A stretch of 64,000 bases of DNA from Mycolicibacterium austroafricanum (GTDB taxonomy: Bacteria; Actinomycetota; Actinomycetes; Mycobacteriales; Mycobacteriaceae): assembly GCF_000612725.1 (NCBI RefSeq), contig NZ_HG964450.1, positions 196,428 to 260,427 on the forward strand. Reading direction: 5' to 3'. Below are positions 28,042 to 36,302 of the stretch, one piece after another (positions within the stretch are counted from its first letter, which is position 1; each line of letters opens with the position of its first letter). A program made the position numbers and the translations under genes. The notes under the pieces are model-generated. The model was not told the origin of the DNA. It ran no database searches and saw nothing but the letters and a program-made list of their open reading frames with translations.

Positions 28042-28832
28042 TAATAGCCTTGCCTGACCGGGTCCGCGCGGGACTGGATACGGATCGTGGTCCGATCGGA
28101 GCGGTGGTAATCGCGGGAGAACTCGACCGCAACACCGTTGTCGGCGAACGAGGTTCGCACGACGAGCAACAGTGGGCACGACGGCTCGACACCGAGCACC
28201 CGGGCCTGCTCGGGTGTCGCAGAGGTTGCCTCGATCCGCTCGTCGGCCGCACATGGAGCGTGGCCGTAGCCACGCATCAGCGCATACAGCGAGGCCTGCA
28301 GATTCTTCGACAACATCCCCGGGAACACCGCGGCGGGCAGGTACGCCTCCTCCAGCACGATCGGCTCACCGTTGGCGGTACGCGCCCGCAGGATCCGGTG
28401 CACCTGGTCTGTGCGCCGCAGCCCGAGAGCCCGGCTCACCTCGGCGTCGGGCCGGCCCGTCGTCGCCATGAGTACCTGCGCACCCGCCTCCACTTCGAAT
28501 CGGCGCATCTGCTCGGTGAACCCGGGCAGGCTGGCATGGTCGAACTCGAACCGCGGCGCCGCGACGAAGTTCCCGCCGAATCTGCCACGGCGACGGTCGA
28601 TGAGACCCTTGGCCTCCACCGCGCTGAGCGCCTGCCGCAACGTCATTCGGCTGACGCCCAACGAGGTGGCGATCTCCACCTCCGGTGGCAGCTTGTCGCC
28701 GGGTATCAGGTCCCCCGAGGCGATCAGCGCCTCCAGCCACTGGGCGATGCGCGCATGGGCGGGCAGGTCGGACGAACCGACCAGGTCCGGACGGGCCGCC
28801 AGCGGCGCCGCGTCGACGGTGAGGACGCGCAC
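28041..28832 (-). CDS. GntR-family regulator, HutC/UTRA type
   Basis: A 263-aa repressor. N-terminal winged helix-turn-helix: IAQWLEALIASGDLIPGDKLPPEVEIATSLGVSRMTLRQALSAVEAKGLI..., then the typical wing GRFGGNFVAAP. The C-terminal UTRA effector domain starts near residue 110 and ends VVRTSFADNGVAVEFSRDYHRSD. Start GTG 28832 is six bases after a minus-strand TACACT -10 box (28839-28844), suggesting a leaderless message; TTG 28838 is the alternative. A GTGTAGAT near-match to the HutC site (28840-28847) overlaps this -10, so the gene may repress itself as well as the downstream kinase unit. Ligand presumably a betaine/choline-related compound. Confidence 0.9.
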   Translation of the reverse strand: MRVLTVDAAPLAARPDLVGSSDLPAHARIAQWLEALIASGDLIPGDKLPPEVEIATSLGVSRMTLRQALSAVEAKGLIDRRRGRFGGNFVAAPRFEFDHASLPGFTEQMRRFEVEAGAQVLMATTGRPDAEVSRALGLRRTDQVHRILRARTANGEPIVLEEAYLPAAVFPGMLSKNLQASLYALMRGYGHAPCAADERIEATSATPEQARVLGVEPSCPLLLVVRTSFADNGVAVEFSRDYHRSDRTTIRIQSRADPVRQGY

Positions 28833-28857
28833 GGCCAAAGTGTAGATGTCGGCCGTC

Positions 28858-29706
28858 CTACAGCCTGGTCATCGTGACCAGAAGGTACTCCGCCTCCCAG
28901 AACGCGTTCGTCTCGTCGCCGCGGTTCCATTCGGTGAGCAACGCCAGGAAGTCGCGATCCAGGGCACCGATCCGGTCCGCGTGCCCGGCGTTGAACCGGT
29001 AGGCCGCGATGGTCGGCCCGTAGTTGCGCTTCCAGTACTCCCGGAAGCCGGCCGGGTCGGCGCAGTGGTCCATGCGCACCGTCTGCCGCCGGGTCGTCAG
29101 ATCGCCGACCCTGTCACCGAACAGCGTCGTGACATGGTCCGTGTCGCCCCACAGTGGCGGCGGGTTGGCGCCGGGCGGCGGAGGTGGAGCGTACGGCTTC
29201 ATGGTGGCGAACAGGTTTCCGATGAAGCCGCCGGGTGTCCAGTTCACCATCCCGATCGTCCCACCCGGCCGGCACACCCGGATCAACTCGTCGGCGGTCG
29301 CCTGATGGTGGGGCGCGAACATCGCGCCCACACAGGACATCACCACGTCGAAACTTCCGTCGGCAAAGGGCAGCGACTCCGCGTCGGCTTCCACCCATTC
29401 CAGGTCGACGCCGCGCTCGGCGGCGATGCGCCGACCGGCGCCGAACAACTCGGGGGTCAGGTCGCTCGCGGTGACGATTGCACCGACTTCGGCCGCCGGG
29501 ATGGCGGCGTTACCCGATCCTGCGGCCACGTCGAGAACACGGTCGCCGGCCTGGATTCCGCAGGCGCGCACCAGTTCCGGACCGAGCTCGGCGATCAGCT
29601 CCGCGGCGACGGCGGGGTAGTCGCCCGACGCCCACAGCGCGCGGTGCTTTGCCTTGAGTTGCCGGTCTGCGTCGTGGGCACCGATGGATTCTGCTGTTGT
29701 ACTCAT
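28858..29706 (-). CDS. SAM-dependent class I methyltransferase
   Basis: A 282-aa methyltransferase. Motif I is DRVLDVAAGSGNAAIPAAEVGA (about 55-75), followed by ASDLTPELF, motif II-like EADAESLPFADGSFDVVMS and GMVNWTPGGFIGNLF. It resembles the UbiE/Coq5-like family found widely in mycobacteria, with a Pro-rich loop YAPPPPPGANPPP in the substrate region. Substrate unknown. ATG 29706 with AAGGAG about ten bases upstream. It ends 26 bases before the GntR start and may belong to the same transcript, but each gene could also be separate because the GntR has its own leaderless promoter signal. Confidence 0.87.
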   Translation of the reverse strand: MSTTAESIGAHDADRQLKAKHRALWASGDYPAVAAELIAELGPELVRACGIQAGDRVLDVAAGSGNAAIPAAEVGAIVTASDLTPELFGAGRRIAAERGVDLEWVEADAESLPFADGSFDVVMSCVGAMFAPHHQATADELIRVCRPGGTIGMVNWTPGGFIGNLFATMKPYAPPPPPGANPPPLWGDTDHVTTLFGDRVGDLTTRRQTVRMDHCADPAGFREYWKRNYGPTIAAYRFNAGHADRIGALDRDFLALLTEWNRGDETNAFWEAEYLLVTMTRL

Positions 29707-29751
29707 TTCCGAATCTCCTTCTGTGTCATGGATTTACCGTCATCGACCCGA

Positions 29752-31365
29752 CTAGCCGTCGGCTCCGTCGGGTCCGTCACTGCCGTTGCGGGTGGTTCCG
29801 GCGCCGAGTGCGCCACCGGAGCCACCCTCGGCGCCGGAACCGCCCTGGCCGCCGGGACCACCGTTGCCGCCGTGTCCTGTCCCGGTCATCGAGCTTCCAC
29901 GCCCGCCGTATCCACCGTCGCCGCCGCGGTTACCCGGACCGCCCTCGCCGCCGGGGCCGCCGTTACCCGCATAGGCCGCTCCGGTGGTCGTCGTCGCGTT
30001 GCCACCGTTTCCGCCCGCGCCACCTCGGCCTGAACCTCCCGATCCGCCGACCCCGCCGTTGCCGCCGGTGACGTCGCCGTCCCCGGCGAGCGCGCTACCG
30101 CCTGTGCCGCCCGAACCCCCGGTGCCGCCCAGCCGTCCGCGCCCGCCGTTGCCGCCGTTTCCACCGGCCGCGTCGCCGCCCTCGGCGAATGCCGCGCCGC
30201 CGCCACCGCCCGCACCGGCGTAACCGAAAGCGCCCCCGTCCCCGCCGTCTCCGCCCGATCCGCCGCCGGCGTCCTTGGCCACCGAGCCGGCGCGCGCACC
30301 CTCTCCGCCGTCACCACCGTCACCGCGAAACGCTCCGCCGTTGCCGCCCCGGCCCCCGTAGCCGCCGGTCGCCGATCCGCCGGTGGAGTTGGCCGAGCCA
30401 CCGTCGCCCCCGTCCCCGCCGTTGCCGGCGAGATAGGAGTGCCCGCCCGCGCCACCGTCGCCTCCCCGGCCGGTTCCGGTGCCCAGGTTGATCCCCTGTC
30501 CGCCGGCGCCGCCGTCCCCTCCTCGGCCGAACACGGCATTGCCGCCCGCGCCGCCCGCCGCCGCCTGCACCGGTTCCGTCGAGAGCCTGGCATTGTCGCC
30601 TCCCGCGCCTCCCGCGCCGCCGTCTCCGAAAAGACCGGCGTTTCCCCCGTTTCCGCCTGCCTGCCCGGGAAGGCCGTCACCGCCCCTGCCGCCGTCACCG
30701 AAAAGGCCGGCGTTTCCCCCGTTCTGGCCGGGGGCGCCGTCGGCGCCGTTGCCGATCAGCCAGCCACCGTTCTGGCCCGGCAGCACACCGTTGCCGATGA
30801 GAAGTCCACCGGGACCGATCAGACCGAGGAACGCGCCCGTCGGGCTGACGAGGGTGACCGGTGCGAAGTCGACGGATGCGGGACCCGTTGACCCCGCACT
30901 GCGCGAGTTCGCGCGCCCGCCGAAGATCGTGGGGGCCGGTTGCACGACGGCCTGCAGGACGGCGTGCGAGGCGACGCTGCCGGAGGCGGGTCCGGGCGTT
31001 GCCACCACCTCTCCCGGGGTGTCGTCACGGACTGCGCCGTCGGAGACCACGCTCTCGACGCGTGATTGCGACGCGACCGGGACCGGGACCGGGACCGGGA
31101 CCGGGACCGGTGTTCCGGCAGCGGGGTGCGCGTTTGCCACCTGCGGCGTCGGCGGCGCCGCCGGTGTCTCGTCCGCCGTCACGTCCGCCGTCACCAGACG
31201 GATCGCCGGCTGCAGCGCCGGCGTTTCAGGACCCGACAGGGGCACGGCGGTGACGGCCAACCCGACCCCCAGCGTCAACGCGAGAGCGCCGACGCGTCCG
31301 ACGTGGCGGCCGCAGTCCGACATTCGTGTGGTCGAGTCCAAGGCTCGTGGGTGTGGTTGTGTCAT
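29752..31365 (-). CDS. Secreted glycine-rich PGRS-like protein without PE domain
   Basis: A 537-aa protein with an N-terminal export signal (RVGALALTLGVGLAVTAVPLSG after basic residues), a Pro/Val/Ala/Thr-rich stalk including six consecutive Pro-Val dipeptides, a segment LVSPTGAFLGLIGPGGLLIGNGVLPGQNGGW resembling the junction of PE_PGRS proteins, and about 320 residues of GGx/GGNGGx repeats. GGNAGLFGDGG occurs twice. No PE domain is present. ATG 31365 with GGAG just upstream. Likely exposed on the cell surface or in the mycomembrane; PGRS repeats can fold as polyglycine-II sandwiches in related proteins. Function unknown. Composition forces long meaningless frames on the opposite strand. Confidence 0.8.
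   Translation of the reverse strand: MTQPHPRALDSTTRMSDCGRHVGRVGALALTLGVGLAVTAVPLSGPETPALQPAIRLVTADVTADETPAAPPTPQVANAHPAAGTPVPVPVPVPVPVASQSRVESVVSDGAVRDDTPGEVVATPGPASGSVASHAVLQAVVQPAPTIFGGRANSRSAGSTGPASVDFAPVTLVSPTGAFLGLIGPGGLLIGNGVLPGQNGGWLIGNGADGAPGQNGGNAGLFGDGGRGGDGLPGQAGGNGGNAGLFGDGGAGGAGGDNARLSTEPVQAAAGGAGGNAVFGRGGDGGAGGQGINLGTGTGRGGDGGAGGHSYLAGNGGDGGDGGSANSTGGSATGGYGGRGGNGGAFRGDGGDGGEGARAGSVAKDAGGGSGGDGGDGGAFGYAGAGGGGGAAFAEGGDAAGGNGGNGGRGRLGGTGGSGGTGGSALAGDGDVTGGNGGVGGSGGSGRGGAGGNGGNATTTTGAAYAGNGGPGGEGGPGNRGGDGGYGGRGSSMTGTGHGGNGGPGGQGGSGAEGGSGGALGAGTTRNGSDGPDGADG
31075..31110. repeat. Six tandem GACCGG hexamers inside the PGRS-like gene
   Basis: Six perfect copies of a hexanucleotide. 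On the coding (minus) strand each encodes Val-Pro, so copy-number changes would lengthen or shorten the stalk by dipeptides without a frameshift. The copies are identical at every base although Pro and Val are four-fold degenerate, which points to recent slippage expansion. Confidence 0.85.
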
Positions 31366-31644
31366 GTCGCTCTCCAGGAATCCATCGGCCGCTGGTCGGT
31401 CCGGTGTCAGGTGAGCCCACCGTGCCCGTCGGGTCTTCAACAGACGTGAAGTAGCTGTGAAATACGCACGTCACGGCCTGTTGTGCGTCGCGAGGGCGAC
31501 GCTGCGGCCGACCATCGCGGGAGGCTGCCGGGTCGATGTACTCGGCATTTCACAAATCCGTCAGGTCCACCGAAGCGCCCTCATGCATCGTCGGCATCGT
31601 CAGCAACCGGGCCGCATACCGGCCCACGAAGCAAGGAACAGAAC

Positions 31645-32004
31645 ATGATTGACACCACGACTCCGGGCGGCTCACGGCGGATGCGCCCATCGGTCATCGT
31701 CACCGGCGTGGCAACGGCCGCAACGATGGCCGGGCTGCTGGGACCCGCTGTTTCCCACGCAGAGAAAGTGTGGGATCTCGGCTCCTACGATTCCTGCGCG
31801 CAGGCGGCGAGCGACCGGCACAGCCAGGGCAAGACCACCGACAGCGAGTTCATCGAGGAGATGCAGTTCTGCTGCATTCGCTCCGACGGCGAGTGGAACA
31901 CTCAGGCGGTGAAATGCCAGGCGCCGCCCGCCACCTTCCAGACCGCACCGCAGTCGCCGCGCTCAGTGGTAGCGCCTGCCCCGGGCAAGGCCGCGCTGCC
32001 ATGA
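31645..32004 (+). CDS. Small Cys-containing secreted protein
   Basis: A 119-aa protein with an export signal: RRMRPSVIVTGVATAATMAGLLGPAVSHA, predicted to be cut after SHA near residue 39. The mature part of about 80 residues holds four Cys (SYDSC, MQFCC, AVKC), enough for two disulfides, and a Pro/Ser-rich tail. No known domain recognised; similar small exported proteins with one Cys near the N-terminus and a CC pair are common in mycobacteria. ATG 31645 with AAGGAA upstream. It is divergent from the PGRS-like gene; the 279 bases between them contain no other gene I can support. Confidence 0.75.
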   Translation: MIDTTTPGGSRRMRPSVIVTGVATAATMAGLLGPAVSHAEKVWDLGSYDSCAQAASDRHSQGKTTDSEFIEEMQFCCIRSDGEWNTQAVKCQAPPATFQTAPQSPRSVVAPAPGKAALP

Positions 32005-32079
32005 GTCGGCGCCGCGGCCTGATCGCCGGCCTCACGGCGTTTCGCCGAATCCGGTTGTTGCAGAACCTCCCTGCGAATA

Positions 32080-34953
32080 TCAGCGATACCGGGCAAGGGC
32101 CGAGTAGGCGCGTTTGACGGCGTCGACCCCACTGAGCCCGTCGGCCGCGGGCCGGCCGAGGTCAGCCACCGCGGTGTCGGTCAAAGGAGACGGCTTGCCC
32201 GCCTTGACGAGTGCACAGTGCAACGCGGCGGCGTCCTCGGTGGCGCCCAACCGGACCAGCAGGCGCGTCACGTACCGCAGGTTGAGCCACTGCTGGCTCC
32301 AGTCCCCCACCCTGTCCCAGTACTCCAGCACTGCGATGAATTCGCCTGCGGCTCTGGCCGAATCACCGTGCACGGCGCGGGTGGCGGCGGCTTCCATCAT
32401 CGCGATGCCCTGCCACCAGAAGTTCCGCACCGACGCGGCCGACTGTGCCGCCTCGTCGAACAGCGCCAGCGCCTGCTCGGGCTCGCATTTCTTGAGCACC
32501 AGGCCGAGGGCGTAACCCGCCATCGAGCGCGCCGTCGGGTTGGCGGTCGTGTCCGCAACCTGGACCGCCTCCTGCGCGGCGTGCAGTCCGGCTTCCGGGG
32601 TGCGCAGTGCGGCGTAGCAGATCGCCACGTAGAACAGCGTCCACACCAGCCGGATGGGATCGGCCTCACGGCGCGCGCGCTCCATTTCGGCGGTGTAATG
32701 CGCCAGCGCGACATCGGGACGGCCCTCATAGAGCGCCACATCGGCGAGCACGTCACCGGGGTAAGCCACCCGACCGTTTCCGCGCTGGGGACTACGGCCG
32801 CCGGCCAGAGCCGCCAGCGACCGGACGCGGTTGTCCTCGCCGCGATTCCACGCGCCGCGTGCGGCGAACCCGACAGCCGCCGCGAACAGAGGATGGTCTG
32901 GACCGGTGACCGTGAACGCCCTCTCAGCCCACTCCGACGCCTCGTAGCCCACCCGCAGATGTCCGAACTCCGACAGCGAGGTGACCAGCCGCATCGCGAG
33001 ATCGACGTCCCCGTCGGCCATCGCGCGATCGAAGGCCACCCGAAGGTTGTCGTAGTCGGGCAGCATCCGGTCGACCCAGGCGCCCTCGTCCACGGTGTGC
33101 ATTCCCGCCGCGGCACGTTCGGCCAGTCCGGTGAAATACACCGCATGCCGGCGCGCGTACACCTGTTCGATTGCGTTTTCGCGCAAGAGGTTTCGCCCGT
33201 ATGCGCGCAACGTCTCCAGCAGGCTGTACCGCGTCCAGCCGGTGCCGGGGCGGAGCACGACGATGGATTTCTCGACCAGGCCGGTGAGGAGCGCGAGGGT
33301 GTCCTCCTCACCTGCCGCATCCTCGGCGCACACCCCGTGCGCCCCGGCAAGGTCGAAACCACCGGCGAAGACCGACAGCCGAGCGAACAACTGCTGTTCG
33401 GACTCGGAGAGCAGCCGGTAGGACCAGTCGATGGTGGCGGCCAAGCTCTGCTGGCGGGGCGAAGCGCCGCGCGCTCCGCCGCTGAGCAGACGCAACCCGT
33501 CGAGCCGGCGCGCCAGGTCGAGGCTGCCCATGACACGGATCCGGGCTGCCGCCAACTCGATCGCCAGCGGCAGACCGTCGAGTTGACGACAGATCTCGGC
33601 CACGGCGCCAACCGGCTCACGGTCGAGGTCGAAATCAGGGCGACCCGCCCTGGCGCGATCGGCGAACAGTGCGCTGGCCTCGTCCGGCGGCAGCGGCGGC
33701 ACCGGCATGATCCGCTCTCCGGCGACTCCGAGCGCTTCCCGGCTGGTGGCCAGCACGGTAACCCCCGGGCACCGCGCAACGATGCGGTCGATCAGCTGCG
33801 CGGCGGCGTCGAGCAGGTGCTCGCAGTTGTCGATCACGAGCAGAAGCTCCCGCGTGGCGAGGTACTCGATCACCGTCGCGTCGATGTCGAGCCCCTGCCT
33901 CTGCTGCAGGCGCAGCGCGCCCGCCACCGCGTGGCCGACCGCCGCGTCGTCGGCCAGGGCCGCCAATTCGCACCACCAGACACCGTCGCCGAATCGGGCC
34001 TTGTGACGCGTCGCCGCCTCGAGGGCCAGCCGGGTTTTGCCGGCCCCGCCGACACCGGTCAGGGTGAGCAGCGGACCCTGCCCCAACGCGGCTGCGATGT
34101 GGGCCAGTTCCTGCCGACGCCCGATGAAACTCGTCACGCGCCGGGGCAGTGAATCCGCCTGCGGAATCCCCTGCGCTCCCACCGCCGGCGTCGCCGGGGC
34201 CCGGTCGGAGTCGCCGTCGAGAATGCGTTGATACGCCGCCCGCAAGGTGGGGCTGGGGTCCACGCCGAGCTCGTCGACGAGCCGCTGACGCGTTCGACGG
34301 TAAGTGTCCAGCGCCTCGGCTTGCCGCCCACTGCCGTACTGCGCCAGCATCAACTGGCCGGCCAACCGCTCGTCGAGCGGGTGCGCACGCGATGCGGCCA
34401 CCAGGTCGGCGAGCAACTCTGCGTGCCGTCCCGCGTTCAACGCGGCGTCGTTGCGCTCCGAAACGATGGAGAGCCGCTCCACCTCGAGGGCGGTGCGCAG
34501 CTCGTTCACCCAGGGAGTGTCCAGCGTGGTGCACAGTTCCCCACGCCACAACGACAGCGCCTCGTCAAACAGATCCGCTGCCCGTGCGGGTTCGGCGCTG
34601 GAACGGGCGTCGGCGACGAGGCGGCGGAACCGGTGGAGGTCCACCGCCGAGGGATCCGTCGACAACATGTAGCCCCCCGGCTCGCGGGTGATCGTCACCT
34701 CATCGGAGCCGGCGAACAGGGCACGCAGCCGGGACAGATAACCGGCCAGGGCGTTTCGGACACGATGGGGCGGGTCTCCGGCCCAGACCCGGTCGATGAG
34801 CTGCTCCGCGGGAACCGGCTGGTTCACATCCGCCAGAAGTGCCACCAGAACGCAGCGCTGGCGGGCGTGACCGACGTCGAGGCGTCGTCCGTCGACGAGC
34901 ACCTCGACGTCGCCGAGCAGCCGCAATTCGGTGGCCACCCGTACAGCCTTCAC
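32080..34953 (-). CDS. SARP-type regulator with BTAD, NB-ARC ATPase and helical repeat domains
   Basis: A 957-aa AfsR-like transcriptional regulator. Residues 1-95 form an OmpR-like DNA-binding domain (LRLLGDVEVLVDGRRLDVGHARQR, VRNALAGYLSRLRALF), then the bacterial transcriptional activation domain (about 95-245, ending ELGVDPSPTLRAAYQRIL). An NB-ARC ATPase follows: Walker A LTGVGGAGKTRLALEAA (about 300), Walker B ELLLVIDNCEHLLD, GLPLAIELAAARIRVM. The C-terminal 350 residues are TPR-like helices. Start GTG 34953; an in-frame GTG five codons later (VATELRLL) is possible. Target genes are unknown; no biosynthetic cluster is visible next to it. Confidence 0.9.
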   Translation of the reverse strand: MKAVRVATELRLLGDVEVLVDGRRLDVGHARQRCVLVALLADVNQPVPAEQLIDRVWAGDPPHRVRNALAGYLSRLRALFAGSDEVTITREPGGYMLSTDPSAVDLHRFRRLVADARSSAEPARAADLFDEALSLWRGELCTTLDTPWVNELRTALEVERLSIVSERNDAALNAGRHAELLADLVAASRAHPLDERLAGQLMLAQYGSGRQAEALDTYRRTRQRLVDELGVDPSPTLRAAYQRILDGDSDRAPATPAVGAQGIPQADSLPRRVTSFIGRRQELAHIAAALGQGPLLTLTGVGGAGKTRLALEAATRHKARFGDGVWWCELAALADDAAVGHAVAGALRLQQRQGLDIDATVIEYLATRELLLVIDNCEHLLDAAAQLIDRIVARCPGVTVLATSREALGVAGERIMPVPPLPPDEASALFADRARAGRPDFDLDREPVGAVAEICRQLDGLPLAIELAAARIRVMGSLDLARRLDGLRLLSGGARGASPRQQSLAATIDWSYRLLSESEQQLFARLSVFAGGFDLAGAHGVCAEDAAGEEDTLALLTGLVEKSIVVLRPGTGWTRYSLLETLRAYGRNLLRENAIEQVYARRHAVYFTGLAERAAAGMHTVDEGAWVDRMLPDYDNLRVAFDRAMADGDVDLAMRLVTSLSEFGHLRVGYEASEWAERAFTVTGPDHPLFAAAVGFAARGAWNRGEDNRVRSLAALAGGRSPQRGNGRVAYPGDVLADVALYEGRPDVALAHYTAEMERARREADPIRLVWTLFYVAICYAALRTPEAGLHAAQEAVQVADTTANPTARSMAGYALGLVLKKCEPEQALALFDEAAQSAASVRNFWWQGIAMMEAAATRAVHGDSARAAGEFIAVLEYWDRVGDWSQQWLNLRYVTRLLVRLGATEDAAALHCALVKAGKPSPLTDTAVADLGRPAADGLSGVDAVKRAYSALARYR

Positions 34954-34987
34954 CAGAGAGCCCGCCGCCGCGCGGCGATTCGCGCGG

Positions 34988-35308
34988 TCAGCCGTGCCGG
35001 GCGCCGATCCAGTGCAGCAGGTCGTGCACGGTTTCGTCTTCCAGCCGGTATGTCACAGACCGTCCCGCGCGGGTGTTGGTGACCCACCCTTGTTGGCGCA
35101 GGACCCGAAGAGCCTGCGAGACCGTGTTCTCCGACCGGCCCAGGGCAGCGGCGAGATCACTGACACAGATGCCGGGCGCCCGGTGCAGGCAGAGCAGGAT
35201 CTCCAGCCGGTGCGGGTCCGACACCAGGTCGAACCGCTGTGCCCAACGCGGCGTGTCCACCTCGGCCAACGCCGAGGTCGCCCGCTCGACCAGCTGCTGA
35301 TCGTCCAC
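34988..35308 (-). CDS. ArsR-family winged-helix regulator
   Basis: A 106-aa ArsR/SmtB-like repressor: RFDLVSDPHRLEILLCLHRAPGICVSDLAAALGRSENTVSQALRVLRQQGWV in two helices plus recognition helix, and a wing TRAGRSVTYRLED. The classical metal motif ELCxCxD is replaced by GICVSDLA with one Cys. The C-terminal helix DETVHDLLHWIGARHG has Asp/His residues placed somewhat like alpha-5 metal sites of SmtB/NmtR, so metal sensing is possible but unproven. GTG 35308 was chosen; the frame extends to 35377 without domain content. It sits upstream of the SARP gene, which could be its target. Confidence 0.8.
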   Translation of the reverse strand: MDDQQLVERATSALAEVDTPRWAQRFDLVSDPHRLEILLCLHRAPGICVSDLAAALGRSENTVSQALRVLRQQGWVTNTRAGRSVTYRLEDETVHDLLHWIGARHG

Positions 35309-35400
35309 ACGTGCAATGTAGTCCGCGGCGGGCGCGCGCAAAACGCCAGCATCCGCGGCGTGTCGGCGGGCAGACACCTTGAACTCGCTGCGCCCGGGGC

Positions 35401-35450
35401 GTGAGTCAGGCCGTGTCAGGCGGTGTCAGGCCGTGTCAGGCCGTGTCAGT
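35401..35450. repeat. Tandem decamer array (GTGTCAGGCC-like)
   Basis: Five consecutive 10-base units with the core GTCAGG/GTGTCAGGCC occupy 35401-35450, the last overlapping the stop codon of the GntR gene. Exact repeats without spacers rule out a CRISPR. Lies between the ArsR 5' side and the GntR 3' end. Could be slippage or a multi-site protein-binding array. Confidence 0.7.
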
Positions 35451-36294
35451 CCAAGAAGCCGTGCAGCAGTGCCGCCGAACCCCACACGTGGGCCGCCATG
35501 GTCTGCGCCGCGCCGTCGGCGTCGCCGGCCAGGATCGCCATCACGATCGCCTCGTGCTGTTCATCGGAATGAGCGATGTTGCGCGGCAGCAGCGGAATGC
35601 AGTCCAGCATCTCGTTGAGCCGCATGCGGTTCTGCGCGACCAGCGGCACCAACGACGGCACCCCCGCCGCCTCGGCGATCGCCAGGTGCAGACGGGAGTC
35701 CAGACGGCGGTAGTCCTGCGGGGCGGCACCACGCACGTCGAGCAAGCGACTCCACAGCGCTTCGCGTTCGGTGGCACTCAACGTGCGACAGGCCGCCATC
35801 CGCGCCGCGCCCGTTTCGAGGATCTCGCGCAGCCGCAGCGCGTCGTCGATGTCGGTGCGACTGAACGCGACATCACCGGTCCGCGGCGCCGGGAGGGCGT
35901 CGGCGATGAAGGTACCCCCGTACCGCCCGCGCCGCGACACCAGATAACCGGCATCTGCCAGCGACTTGATCGCCTCGCGCACGGTGTCGCGACTCACCCC
36001 GAGACGCGTCGCGAGTTCCCGTTCGGGAGGCAGCGATTCGCCCGGCCGCAGCACCCCGAGACGGATCGTCTGCAGCAGCCGCTCGACGGTGTCCTCGAAC
36101 GCATTGAGCGGCCGCACCGGACGCAGCAGCGCATCGGCAGCAATCTGCTCCGCGGTCGCGTCAGCGCCGTCTGAAGCCGTCTGCTCCTCGCGCAAGCGCT
36201 CGTCGGAAGCCGTCTGCTCCTCGCGCAAGCGCTCGTCGGAAGCCGTCTGCTCCTCGCGCAAGCGCTCGTCGGTGGGTTCCGGTACGGCCGACAT
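35446..36294 (-). CDS. GntR-family regulator, FadR type, with tandem-repeat N-terminus
   Basis: A 282-aa FadR-subfamily regulator. The first 45 residues contain three exact copies of DERLREEQTAS, a charged helical repeat absent from typical FadR proteins. Then the winged helix (VERLLQTIRLGVLRPGESLP, ERELATRLGVSRDTVREAIK, GYLVSRRGRYGGTFI) and the all-helical FCD ligand domain with Asp/His metal-ligand-type residues (LDSRLHLAIAEAAG, HEAIVMAILAGD). It lies at the end of the amine-catabolic cluster and probably controls it and the divergent permease. ATG 36294. The inducer is likely an amine, aldehyde or amino acid of the pathway, by inference. Confidence 0.9.
   Translation of the reverse strand: MSAVPEPTDERLREEQTASDERLREEQTASDERLREEQTASDGADATAEQIAADALLRPVRPLNAFEDTVERLLQTIRLGVLRPGESLPPERELATRLGVSRDTVREAIKSLADAGYLVSRRGRYGGTFIADALPAPRTGDVAFSRTDIDDALRLREILETGAARMAACRTLSATEREALWSRLLDVRGAAPQDYRRLDSRLHLAIAEAAGVPSLVPLVAQNRMRLNEMLDCIPLLPRNIAHSDEQHEAIVMAILAGDADGAAQTMAAHVWGSAALLHGFLD
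36173..36271. repeat. 33-bp perfect tandem repeat, three copies, in the FadR-type gene
   Basis: Three identical 33-base units (36173-36205, 36206-36238, 36239-36271) encode the 11-residue repeat DERLREEQTAS. Units are identical at the DNA level, including third positions. The length is a multiple of three, so copy changes keep the frame: a coding VNTR. Confidence 0.9.
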
Positions 36295-36302
36295 CCCTGC
36301 CC

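Noticed and set aside
29752..31365. Calling the glycine-rich gene a PE_PGRS gene.
   Set aside because: There is no PE domain; the N-terminus is an ordinary signal peptide.
31441..31644. N-terminal extension of the small secreted protein to 31483.
   Set aside because: The extension would place the signal peptide internally; AAGGAA before ATG 31645 and the signal sequence fix the start.
35401..35450. Possible short CRISPR array.
   Set aside because: Units are 10 bases with no spacers and there are no cas genes in the window.
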